A DNA stretch of 64,000 bases from Bacillota bacterium (GTDB taxonomy: Bacteria; Bacillota; Clostridia; Oscillospirales; Ruminococcaceae). Location of the stretch: assembly GCA_023412215.1 (NCBI GenBank), contig JAEYNX010000015.1:65979-129978 (forward strand). Reading direction: 5' to 3'. Positions 17,004 through 26,500 of the stretch are shown in pieces (within the stretch, counting starts at the first letter, position 1; the number at the start of each line of letters is the position of its first letter). The notes beneath the pieces were generated by a model, which was not told where the DNA came from, ran no database searches, and was given only the letters and a program-made list of their open reading frames with translations. A program made the translations under genes and the position numbers.

Positions 17004-17894
17004 CTAATTATTTTTATTGGTCCGTCTTAAATAGACAAAACTGAAGAACGCAAGCAGTACTGTCCAGATGGTGCCTACCGTCGCGGCAAGACCCATGTCC
17101 CAATTCTTAAACGCGGTGCGGTACACCTCAATAGAGAGCGTCGTTGTGGCTCTTGCAGGTCCGCCCTCGGCCATAACCCAAGGCAGATCGAAGTGCTGCA
17201 GATTGCCGATGGTGCCAAGCAGCAAAACAAGCGAAACGATTGATTTCATCTCGGGCATGATGATTTTAAAGAAGGTTCTGATATTGCCCGCGCCATCAAT
17301 TCGAGCGGCCTCTATCTGGTCAAACGACACACTTTGCATACCGCCGAGCAGGTAGGACATATACCACGGCAGCATCTGCCATGTCCTTGCAATAATCACA
17401 ACCATCATGGCTGTGCCCTTTTGTCCAAGCCAGTTGATGTTCTTTTCTATTAAATGAGTGCTCGTCAGCAAACCGTTGAGCACGCCGTACTCGCCATTGA
17501 ATATCCACATCCACAAAAAGCCGATGCAGGTGCCGGGAATAATCCAGTTTACCAGCGTCATGCCGCGCAGAAACTCAGAACCGCGAAACTGCTGGTTGAG
17601 CACGATCGCCCAGATAAACCCGAAGACAAACGGTAAAAGGGTGGAGAATAATACGAAGATAAAAGTGTTCTTGATTAAGTCTAAAAAGTATGGACCGGTA
17701 ATAATCTCTACATAGTTTGCAATTCCCACAAAGTTTGTGGTGGGGTCTACCATGCTTTTATCGGTAAAGCTCATTAATACCGAATTGATAAAAGGATAAA
17801 GAATGATTGCAATAAATATCGCAAACCCCGGCAGCACCAGCAGGATACCCATTTGGCTGTCGCGCAGCTTGCCTCCCATCTTAATCTGCCTCAT
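17004..17894 (-). CDS. Sugar ABC transporter permease (MalF/UgpA-like, CUT1)
   Basis: About 296 residues with six membrane segments and the EAA loop SFDQIEAARIDGAGNIRTFF. The start is uncertain: the ATG at 17894 (MRQIKMGGKL) has AAAGG 13 bases upstream, while an ATG at 17936 would add 14 residues. The stop lies 6 bp before the next permease. A 15-bp stem-loop separates it from the binding-protein gene. It forms the translocation channel with the neighbouring MalG-like subunit. Confidence 0.87.
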   Translation of the reverse strand: MRQIKMGGKLRDSQMGILLVLPGFAIFIAIILYPFINSVLMSFTDKSMVDPTTNFVGIANYVEIITGPYFLDLIKNTFIFVLFSTLLPFVFGFIWAIVLNQQFRGSEFLRGMTLVNWIIPGTCIGFLWMWIFNGEYGVLNGLLTSTHLIEKNINWLGQKGTAMMVVIIARTWQMLPWYMSYLLGGMQSVSFDQIEAARIDGAGNIRTFFKIIMPEMKSIVSLVLLLGTIGNLQHFDLPWVMAEGGPARATTTLSIEVYRTAFKNWDMGLAATVGTIWTVLLAFFSFVYLRRTNKNN

Positions 17895-18049
17895 CGTTAA
17901 AACCACGCCTTTCCCGGTTTCATGCGAAAAAGGCATAAAACCTGTCTGAAATTATTGTAGGCATCCCGTTCCCATACCAAACATGTTTATGAGTGCGTTT
18001 GTTACAAGAATTCTGCTGTAGGCTTCTATGCCAATCGTAAGTAAATATT

Positions 18050-18090
18050 CTTGCAGAATCAGGCCGCTTACGGCAGCCTGATTCTGCAAG
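18050..18090 (-). terminator. Intercistronic stem-loop between binding protein and permease
   Basis: Perfect 15-bp inverted repeat CTTGCAGAATCAGGC (18050-18064) and GCCTGATTCTGCAAG (18076-18090), loop 11 nt, no T-run on the minus strand. It probably stabilises the upstream binding-protein message. Each arm contains the 8-mer ATTCTGCA (or its complement) that also recurs upstream of the regulator gene. Confidence 0.75.
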
Positions 18091-18145
18091 TAGTAATGAT
18101 TTGCCTGCCTGTTTTGTTATGTTTAAATATTTCTTATGGTTGGTT

Positions 18146-19474
18146 CTATTTAACGGCTGCGATTCTGGCAGCGGCATCATCGAGCGCCTTTTGGGTATCC
18201 TTATCCTTTAAAAGGGCAGCCTGAAACTCTTCGGTGATGATGGTTTTAATCTCGCTGTTTTTGGGGTTAAGGGCGGTCTCTTCCAGACGGCCGGTTTTGG
18301 TAATCTCCATAAAAGCGTTTGCATAAGCATCGTTCTTAATGGTGTCGCTGTCAAGTACGCTCTTGAGTACCGGAGGCATGCCGTTGTTTGTAAAGTATTT
18401 TAAAGACTCCTCTTCACTGATAAGATGCTTTGCAAAATCCGCAGCCTGCTGCTGGAAGGCGGATTTCTTAAAGATAACCAGCATGTGGCCCCACATAACG
18501 GATTGCGGAACGTCACCGGCCTTTACAACCGGGCGAAGCATGGGCTTGCAAACCTCATTCACCTTTGCAGGGTCTACGCCATTGCCTACCGCAACACCTT
18601 TGGCCAGTACAGCGTCATCGTAGAACGCCATTTTGCCCTGTGCAAACAGTTGACGAGAATCCATACGGCTGATGTTCATACGGATGTAGTTTTTGTCAAG
18701 CAGGCCCTTATACCAGTCTACGGTTTTCGCAGCAGCCTCGTTGTTAATAGTAACGGCACCGTCTGCCCCATAGATGCTTCCGCCGAAGGTCCAGAGCCAG
18801 GGGGCAAGGTCGCCGGCAGCGGTTGCGTCTTTAGTGGCAACGCCGTAAGGGATGATATCGCTGCCAAGGGCGGCAACATCGGCAAGGCACTTTTCAAACT
18901 CTTCTACGGTTGCGGGAGGGTTATCCCAGCCGGCCTGCTTGAGGAGTTCGGGGTTGTACAGCATACCGATAGAAGCGATCGACCAAGGCATACCTAACTG
19001 CTGACCATTATAGTTGCCTACCGCAAGAGCGGATTCTTCAAAGTTCTCCTTCAGGTAATCCGCGCCCATTACCTCATTGAGGTCTGCAAGCACGCCCGCG
19101 GCGGCAAGGGAGGAAAACATGCTGATGTCTACCTGAGCAACGTCGAGCTGCTCGCTGCCCTGATTTCTGATGAGCAGCTGCTGAAGGGTCTCTGCCCAAG
19201 GCCAGCCTACCCAGCTTACAGTGGTGCCGTTGCCCTTGGCGTTGTAATCGCTGATCATCTCTGCAATAATGCCCTTGGAGCTTTCCTCTTCGCCTGTCCA
19301 ACCTGCCCATACGATGCTTGCGGGCTCCGCGGAGCTTACCGCTTCGGAAGAACCCTCACCGGCGGAAGACGCCGGTACGGAGGACGCACTGGGTGCGCTG
19401 CTGGCACATCCTGCAAAGGTTGTCGCTGTGATTGCAGCACATACCAATGCTGCCAACCATCTTTTTGCTTTCAT
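18146..19474 (-). CDS. Sugar-binding lipoprotein of ABC importer
   Basis: A 442-residue family 1 solute-binding protein. The ATG at 19474 follows AGAAGGAG; a TTG two codons earlier is less likely. Residues 1-24 form a lipoprotein signal (MKAKRWLAALVCAAITATTF) with lipobox FAGC, followed by a Ser/Ala-rich linker to about residue 48 typical of Clostridia. The mature part has the family pattern (ADFAKHLISEEESLKYFTNN near the C-terminus). It lies 40 bp after the FAD oxidoreductase gene and before two permeases. It captures an oligosaccharide outside the membrane; the ligand is unknown. Confidence 0.92.
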   Translation of the reverse strand: MKAKRWLAALVCAAITATTFAGCASSAPSASSVPASSAGEGSSEAVSSAEPASIVWAGWTGEEESSKGIIAEMISDYNAKGNGTTVSWVGWPWAETLQQLLIRNQGSEQLDVAQVDISMFSSLAAAGVLADLNEVMGADYLKENFEESALAVGNYNGQQLGMPWSIASIGMLYNPELLKQAGWDNPPATVEEFEKCLADVAALGSDIIPYGVATKDATAAGDLAPWLWTFGGSIYGADGAVTINNEAAAKTVDWYKGLLDKNYIRMNISRMDSRQLFAQGKMAFYDDAVLAKGVAVGNGVDPAKVNEVCKPMLRPVVKAGDVPQSVMWGHMLVIFKKSAFQQQAADFAKHLISEEESLKYFTNNGMPPVLKSVLDSDTIKNDAYANAFMEITKTGRLEETALNPKNSEIKTIITEEFQAALLKDKDTQKALDDAAARIAAVK

Positions 19475-19514
19475 GTTCAATTCTCCTTCTGAATTTTTTA
19501 TGAAATACTTGGCA

Positions 19515-21677
19515 TCAATATATTCTTACTTCAAACACTTCGGCGGATTTTGCGCCGTATGTTGAAAGAAAGACGAATTTAAGTGCATTTGTCGCAAGCG
19601 GCTGATCAAGCTTAATCACTGAAAGTCTCTTCCAATTGTTTCTTTCGCTTGCAACCAGCTTTAACCCCTGTGGCGTTTGGGCATATACATCATAATCCTT
19701 TACTAGCTGGGGCGGCATACCGCTGCGCGACATAAACTTGTGGTGTTCGTTCCATTCGGCAGCGCGGGAGCTCGTGAGCTCACGGGAAAGGTCGCTGTTT
19801 AAGTAGAGGCGTATCTCACGTACAGTTTGCGGTTCTACCCACGACAACGTAAGCTCGGGTGCTTTTTCACTGTCCGAAGCCCAGAGGTTTGGCGCGCCGT
19901 AGGGGCGATTCAATCCGTTTACTACATTTTCCGCCGCAAAAAGTCTGGAAACATCCGCCTTAAAGCAGGGAAACCAATAGTCCGGCAGGTCGTGATGCCC
20001 GCCCAGAATACCTGTTCGGCTGTCGAAAGTGGTCATTAGCTCCACGCCCGGCAATGAATCAAATTTTAAGGTAATAAAACACTCGTTGTCAACTTGGGGA
20101 AGTGTTACAGTTACCCAGTGTTTTCCTGATTGCAGATCGATCGGCACCACGCCTTCCGGCTTGCCATAATGCATCCTGGAAGGAATATAGTTCGTATGGT
20201 ACGCTACCTCAAGATGGCTGCTGTACGATGCGTTAAATAGCAGTTCAATCGTACCGCCGATATTCGAGGGAACAACCAGATACCCGCCTTCATCCAGCTT
20301 AAAGGCCCCGTCTTCCTTGTCACACCGGCCATGAGCCACCGACGAGGCAGTAATTTTCGCGCTTCTTGCCATATCCTTTTCGTCGCTGTTACGGCAGTTA
20401 AGCACCAGCATATCTTCTCTAATCAAGGTCTGACGGATGGTTTGAACCAGCGCATCATCCATATTGGCCGGGGTTGTATTGTGGGACGCGCATACACTGG
20501 CAAGTGTGCCGGCCGCCTGTCCGCTGAGAGCGCAGGTATTCATAATTCGGGTAGAGGCAAAGGCCGCATGTGTTGTACCGATATCGCGCCCTCCAAAGAC
20601 TAGGTTTTTCACTTTGCTTGAATAAAGGCAGCGAAGAGGAATATCATATATGTTCACAGGGATCTGTGTGCAGAATTCTTCAGCAGTAAAAATCCCCTCC
20701 GAAGGGTGAAAGTCCAGATACCATCCGCCAAAAAAAGCTCCGTCATTGAATTGGGTGCCGTTGAGTATATCGTTTTGGGTAAGAACGTAATCGGTGATCA
20801 TCCGCCGCGACTCGCGTTTGCCCGGCATATTGCCTACCCACTCCAGAGTCAGATTTTCGGCGCTATATTTCCCACTGTTCTTAATATAGTTCCAAACGCC
20901 GAATACAAATCTTTTAAGCTCAAGGGCTATCTCTTGCGCGTCCCCTATGGTATCTAGGGTTCCCCCATATTCAAACCACCAGTAATCACACCCGTTATAC
21001 GTTTCGCTTACGACCCGCCCGCCTTTGCCGAGCATCGCCTCCACCCGCTCCAGCGTATAGGCGTAATCGGGGGCGATAAAGTCCACCTTATGGTCAACTT
21101 TACGGGTATAAAAGAAGATGGTGTTCCCAAGCGTACCTGCTTCCTGCTGCCCGGGCGCAAACTCCTCGTGGTATTCTTCTTTGCTTTCCTTCCCCACCCT
21201 ATAATTCACACCGGCTTGTGCGCCGAGTGTCGCGTCTCCGGTACAATCTAAAAACATCTTGCCGCGCAGCCTGAATTTCTTCTCACTGCTGAGCTGAAAG
21301 CCAGATGCGGCTTTAATCTCGTTCTCCGAGCACATCTCAATGTTGGTTATGTGCGTGTTGAGCAGCAGCTTTAAATTCGGTTCTTTTAAAACCGCTTCAA
21401 GTAATACCTCATCCCATAATACAGGATTGCCCAGAACATTGGTATACAGGTTGCGCATCTTAAAATCGCCCCATGTGCCCATCTCTTCAGCAAAGATGTT
21501 CCCGGCACCTGTTGCGCCGCGTGTCCACACTCTGATTTCACTGCTGGAGTTGCCTCCGAGAACGGGACGATCCCCGGTAAGGATGACCTTGGAACCCAGC
21601 CTTGCTGCGGCTACTGCGGCACACACGCCCGCAGGCCCTGCGCCGACTACTACTACATCCGCTTCTAAATCGATCAT
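19515..21677 (-). CDS. FAD-dependent oxidoreductase with C-terminal beta-sandwich
   Basis: A 720-residue protein, first gene of the minus-strand transport operon, with ribosome site GGGAGG. The N-terminal ~430 residues match the FAD_oxidored family: dinucleotide-binding motif DVVVVGAGPAGVCAAVAAAR at 8-27, GDRPVLGGNSSSEIRVW, a conserved DCTGDATLGAQAG block, and GGRDIGTTHAAFASTRIMNT. The C-terminal ~280 residues look like discoidin-type beta-sandwich modules (residues ~460-720), which often bind sugars. No signal peptide is seen, so it is presumably cytoplasmic. Members occur in many plant-glycan loci; the reaction is generally not known, and oxidation of a sugar moiety is an inference. Confidence 0.82.
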   Translation of the reverse strand: MIDLEADVVVVGAGPAGVCAAVAAARLGSKVILTGDRPVLGGNSSSEIRVWTRGATGAGNIFAEEMGTWGDFKMRNLYTNVLGNPVLWDEVLLEAVLKEPNLKLLLNTHITNIEMCSENEIKAASGFQLSSEKKFRLRGKMFLDCTGDATLGAQAGVNYRVGKESKEEYHEEFAPGQQEAGTLGNTIFFYTRKVDHKVDFIAPDYAYTLERVEAMLGKGGRVVSETYNGCDYWWFEYGGTLDTIGDAQEIALELKRFVFGVWNYIKNSGKYSAENLTLEWVGNMPGKRESRRMITDYVLTQNDILNGTQFNDGAFFGGWYLDFHPSEGIFTAEEFCTQIPVNIYDIPLRCLYSSKVKNLVFGGRDIGTTHAAFASTRIMNTCALSGQAAGTLASVCASHNTTPANMDDALVQTIRQTLIREDMLVLNCRNSDEKDMARSAKITASSVAHGRCDKEDGAFKLDEGGYLVVPSNIGGTIELLFNASYSSHLEVAYHTNYIPSRMHYGKPEGVVPIDLQSGKHWVTVTLPQVDNECFITLKFDSLPGVELMTTFDSRTGILGGHHDLPDYWFPCFKADVSRLFAAENVVNGLNRPYGAPNLWASDSEKAPELTLSWVEPQTVREIRLYLNSDLSRELTSSRAAEWNEHHKFMSRSGMPPQLVKDYDVYAQTPQGLKLVASERNNWKRLSVIKLDQPLATNALKFVFLSTYGAKSAEVFEVRIY

Positions 21678-21726
21678 ATTGACCTCCCAATGAAACTGCC
21701 AGTAAAATGTAGCGATAGCCCATAAT

Positions 21727-22002
21727 AATCTGCAGAGTAGTCTACAGAAAAATACGAAGATTATTCTGCAAAAATTGAAAAATCCACATATGTTGTGCTA
21801 ATATCGCTATTTTTTTAGACATTTTGATCTTGCAAGTTCATATTAGCAAAAAAACCATGCCATTTCATTGAATATTCTGCAGGTGTTCTATAATATTCTG
21901 CACTGACAGTTGACAGTCTGGCAGAACTATTGTAGTCTGTATACAGAGATTATTGCAGTAATACTACTACTTCTTTAACAACGCAAAGCGTTATTGCAGA
22001 AT
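21727..22002. promoter_or_regulatory. Array of ATTCTGCA sites in the divergent regulatory region
   Basis: The 385-bp gap between the FAD oxidoreductase and the AraC-type gene holds four exact copies of ATTCTGCA: 21763-21770, 21874-21881, 21895-21902, and inverted at 21995-22002, plus AATCTGCA at 21727-21734. Two direct copies are exactly 21 bp apart (two helical turns), the usual layout of AraC-family binding sites. They probably bind the divergent PocR-AraC regulator. Confidence 0.6.
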
Positions 22003-22062
22003 GTGTATTGAGCAATAATTCAGCGGTTAAAAGCCTAGAATTTAGTATAAGGAGAGAGCGGC

Positions 22063-22986
22063 GTGGCAAACCGATTCAACAAAATTGGGGAGTATTTAAG
22101 CTTTATTCAACAGCGATACAATGTTCATGTTTGTATTAAAGACTTTTGCGGTTTTATACCGATCAACAAGGAACTCGACAGTGTAATACGTCCTTTTCTT
22201 GCCCATACCAACCCCTTTTGCATGTATATTAAGCAGGATAAAGAGAAATATTTTGACTGCCTTTCGATGATACGGCTGATGCATAACAAGTGCGAGCGTC
22301 TGCAAAGCAGCTGTTTTGGTATGTGCCACGCCGGCCTTGGCGAGTATGTGGTACCCATTACCGATGGCGATACTATTTTTGGTCTGATAAACGTAGGTTT
22401 TTTCCCTGTGAGCATGGAACGCTCGCTTTTCCGCATCAAAAAGGTGTGCAAAAGCTCCGACATACTGGATGAGGATACGGCCATCAGCCTTTTTAACCAA
22501 TGTATCTCCTTGCCCACCATTACTCCCGAGGCATTGCTCCCAATGATTGAGGTGATAGCCGAATATCTGGCGTTAACCTACGCAAATATCCAGGCTACTC
22601 ATTCTGTCCCGAATCTGGGCCGGAAGCGGTATAACTCCAGCGAAGACACGATTATTTCACACGCCGTGGAGTTTATCCGGCAAAATTACAACACAAAAAT
22701 CGGCGTAAGCGAGATTGCCGCATTTTGTCACTGCTCGGATTCTTACATCAGCCATATCTTTAAAAAGCGGACAGGGGTCAACATCAACACCTATATCAAC
22801 AAAGTGCGGGTAGAGTTCTCAAAGAATTACCTCATCACCACCAGCGATTCGATGGCGGATATTACGATTAACGTGGGGTTTAACGACCCCAACTATTTCT
22901 CCCGTGTGTTTACAGAACTGATTGGCGTACCGCCTACCGAATTCAGGCGCCGCTTTCACGAAGAGAAAAAGATTGAATTACTTTAA
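22063..22986 (+). CDS. AraC-family regulator with PocR sensory domain
   Basis: 307 residues. Residues ~5-180 form a PocR-type domain, a Cys-rich ligand sensor (CLSMIRLMHNKCERLQSSCF, then GMCHAGLGEYVVPI), and residues ~205-305 form two AraC helix-turn-helix motifs (GVSEIAAFCHCSDSYISHIF and INVGFNDPNYFSRVFTE). The GTG start at 22063 follows AAGGAGAG. PocR domains sense small molecules such as diols or sugars in other systems. It is divergent from the FAD/ABC operon and upstream of the GH31 gene, so it is the probable local activator of both. Confidence 0.9.
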   Translation: MANRFNKIGEYLSFIQQRYNVHVCIKDFCGFIPINKELDSVIRPFLAHTNPFCMYIKQDKEKYFDCLSMIRLMHNKCERLQSSCFGMCHAGLGEYVVPITDGDTIFGLINVGFFPVSMERSLFRIKKVCKSSDILDEDTAISLFNQCISLPTITPEALLPMIEVIAEYLALTYANIQATHSVPNLGRKRYNSSEDTIISHAVEFIRQNYNTKIGVSEIAAFCHCSDSYISHIFKKRTGVNINTYINKVRVEFSKNYLITTSDSMADITINVGFNDPNYFSRVFTELIGVPPTEFRRRFHEEKKIELL

Positions 22987-22993
22987 TAAACAG

Positions 22994-23029
22994 AGGCTCA
23001 CAGCAAAGTTTTTAGCTGTGAGCCTTTTT
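22994..23029 (+). terminator. Rho-independent terminator after AraC gene
   Basis: AGGCTCACAGC (22994-23004) pairs with GCTGTGAGCCT (23015-23025), 10-nt loop, followed by TTTT. It starts 8 bp after the stop codon. Confidence 0.88.
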
Positions 23030-23244
23030 ATCTGGTCTATAAAAGCGGACCGGCTTCAGCAAAAACAAATATTGCACATACAAATTCATTACAGATTTAT
23101 GCGGATATGTGAGGTATTTAAGAGTAAATATTGCAATATAATCAAGAAACCGTGCAGATATTTTAAGGACGAACAGCAGATTTCTGATAATATATAAATT
23201 ATCAACCGAAAATCGGCCGGTTTTAGTTAGATTGACAATAATCT

Positions 23245-23273
23245 TTGACACAAAAGCGCGTATTATCTTTAAA
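23245..23273 (+). promoter_or_regulatory. Candidate promoter of the GH31 gene
   Basis: TTGACA (23245-23250), 17-bp spacer, TTTAAA (23268-23273). A near-palindrome, TGTGCATA/TATGCGCA, and a seven-of-eight match to ATTCTGCA (inverted, CGCAGAAT) follow within 30 bp. The rest of 23030-23244 shows no gene. Confidence 0.4.
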
Positions 23274-23345
23274 ATTGTGCATACAATTATGCGCAGAATT
23301 TTTCAGAAGACTAAGTATCAACTCATCACGCCGTTTTTCGGTCTC

Positions 23346-23415
23346 GGCACACTGTTTCCAGTGCGCCAAAGCACCGGCCGGTATGTCTGCGTGGACTTGC
23401 CGGTTAGTGCTTTTT
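23346..23415 (+). promoter_or_regulatory. Structured leader with attenuator-like stem before GH31 gene
   Basis: Two consecutive hairpins in the ~230-nt leader: GGCACACTG (23346-23354) with CAGTGCGCC (23359-23367, one mismatch), then AAAGCA plus CCGGC (23368-23378) with GCCGG, a bulge and TGCTTT (23399-23413), ending in a T-run. The second stem looks like an intrinsic terminator 100 bp before the start codon. Confidence 0.45.
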
Positions 23416-23515
23416 AACGGTTGCATACCTTCCCATCATACCCAGGCCGCTTGTATACAACACCGTATGGCAAAACTTTACCTATACCGCGAGAGGCGGT
23501 GGAGAGGACGAAATC

Positions 23516-26500
23516 ATGCTAAGAAAAACGAAATCCATACTCGCAATACTGTCAGCGGCTCTCATTCTCTTTAGCTGCATAAATCTGACTGTATTTGCCG
23601 CACCTGCCATCACCGTAACAGACGGCGAAATTGTTACACTACAAACACCCAACTACACCGTTAAGATTGCAAAAAACGGATTCCGTTACGGCTTTTACCG
23701 CCCGGACGGGGCTGCTTTCGCCGACATGCATGCGACGGCGGGTATCAGCTTCGGCAAGGCTGGAAGCACGCCCTATGACGCGCAAAGCAGCGTTTTCAAT
23801 GGTCTGGTGGGCGATACCGCCAGCTTTGAGGTGACAAACACCAATCATGAAGTGGCCGACGTCTCGATGAAGATGTTCGACCACTATGTCAGGTTTTCCA
23901 TTATTCCCAAAGGGAGCACGCAGAGTCTTCTCTCTACCCTGCCCCAGACAGTGGTGCTGGGTACTTCGGACACTGGAAGCCCCGGCGAAAGCGATACAGC
24001 AGAGGGCCCTCTGCCCGGCGAAAGCTCTGCCGGCGAAGAGAATATTGCCGGTATGCAGGCAGATGAATCATCACCTAACGGTACGGCTTTGGGCGAATCT
24101 GAAAACACAGAATTCGGCGAGCTGTTTACTACTGCGCAAGCGGGTGGATACCTGCATATGCTCGGCGACCAAGATCCCCTCAACGCCACCGTTTATCGTC
24201 TTGTTACTCCCGGAATGCCCAACGATTATACGATGGAGGCCGATGTGAAGATCGACGCCGGCTCCACCAAATCCGTAGGCATCTATGCGCATTATAACGC
24301 CAGCAACGCGTTCCACCTGTTCTTTATAAAGGCCGGAACCGCAGGCACGGGCTCGATAGGGCTGAAGCGTCTGGGGGCATTAACTACGGTCGATCTCGCC
24401 CCTGCATCTATTACCTCTGAAGGTAACGCCATAACGGTGCAAGCGGGGAAATGGTACCACATGAAGATGGTGGTACAGCAAAAAGCTATCCAGTGCTACC
24501 TTGACGGCGTGTTGGTATTCAACGCCGTCGATTCCGGCGCGTCTAACGCCGAGATTCAAGGTGGCTGCGGCCTGCGCGCCGACAAAACGGGGGCCTGCTT
24601 TGACAACATAAGCGTCACCAGCACCGACGGAGCCACGTCCTATTTTGGGATGGACTTTGAATCAACCGACGGCATAGCCGGATGGCAGCACGCCCAGTGG
24701 GAAAAGAAGCTTGGCAGCAGCTCCGCCGAGTATGTTTCGGCAGGCGGCACTGTAACCGCCATACCTGCCTATGACCCCAACAGCAATACCTACCTTTACA
24801 TAAAGCCCTCAGACCTAAACTCCGTTTCGGTGAAGGAACTCACCGATGCCGACATTCCCGACGACAACTATACACTGGAATCCCGCGTTCGCTTTGAAAA
24901 TGCGGTAGCGGGTACCAGCAGCACCGGTCTGTTTGCACATTATAACGCCCCTACCGCATTCCACCTGTTCTTCGCCAAAAGCGGCGGGGCATACTTAAAG
25001 CGGCTCATTGTCATGGGCACTTCCCCCACTCTGGGCGAAAAGCTGATGTCCTCCATTGAGGCCAACAAGTGGTACCGCATGAAGCTGGTTGCATCGGGTA
25101 CCAACCTGAAATGTTACCTCGGCGGGCAGCTTATTTTTGAGAGCAACGACACCTCGGCCTCTGCCGCAGAGATTTTAGGAGGCTGCGGCCTGCGTGTGTA
25201 CAAAGACGGGGCCAGTTTTGACGATATTAAGGTTTACAGCAATGCCAACCCGCTCGATATCTATTACGAAAACGACTTTGAGGGCAAGACACTCCAAGAC
25301 GTGTCCGGTGATTTTGCCGAACGCTTAAACCTGAATGCCGGTGTGGATATCTCCACGGTGCAGTTAAAAACCGAACTGCGTACCGATAACCCCGACGCAC
25401 AGCTTGACAATAAATATCTGCTGCTTACCGCCAGCCCGATGAGCTCTGCGGTGATAACGGCAGGCAGCGCGTGGAGCGATTACTCCGTAAGCGCCGACAC
25501 CAGCTTTACCATTGGCGACGAACAGACTGCTGCCTCTTTACTGATGAGATACGCCGATAGCCAAAACTACTATCGCTTTGGCTTCTTAAAATTTGGCTAT
25601 GTGTCGCTCATTAAAGCTGTCGGCGGTGTGGAAACCGTCCTTCAGGAGGTGCCTTTCGATTTTACCTACGATAAATTCTACAATCTGAAAGCAGAGCTAT
25701 CGGGCCAGACTATCACCTGCTTTGTGGACGATACGCAGGTACTCACAGCCACCGACGGCACCTTTGCGCAAGGTACGGCGGGCGTGATGGCCAACGTGAC
25801 CACCGCTAAAGTCGACAACTTCACCGTTACCGGCGGCGCCGCTTTTGCAGACAGCTTTGACGGTGACTTAAGTGCGTGGGCTTTAAGCGGAAACGCAATT
25901 ATCTCATACGACGGTGATCCCGCTCAAAACCCCTCCGAGCCAGAGCACCCGGTAGGGAACCTGTTTACCATCGATGCCCGCGTGGAGGGCAACATCAACC
26001 CGATGTACGGCCTCGGCGACTATGGCGCCGTAGCCAACACCGGATCAAGCGTGCGTGATTCGAGCAATGTTTTCGGCGTAAACCGTACTTCGGCAGGCAG
26101 CTTTACCAATAAGGACGGCGGGCCTGTAAGGTTTATCTCAAACTTCTCCATCGCTCCGCAGCGCGGCTTTGCGCAGGTGCTGTTTGAGGAAGCGGACAAA
26201 CGGGTGGTAATAAACCAAACCCAGACGATGCTCGGCGTACTGGAGACCGAGCAGGTAACAACACTCTACTACTTTTTAGGCGACGTAGAGCAAATCTACA
26301 AGGATTACCGGGACGTGCGCAACGCGGAAGGATACAAAGACACAAAACCCCATTACGAGATGTTCGGCCTTGGATGGGAAGCGTTCGGTGCCCTGGGCTG
26401 GAACGCCTATCAGGCCAATGTAATGGAAACGGTTCAAGACTATCTGGATGAAGGCTACAACATTACCTGGGCGGTTATCGGCTCCGGCTTCTGGACGGGC

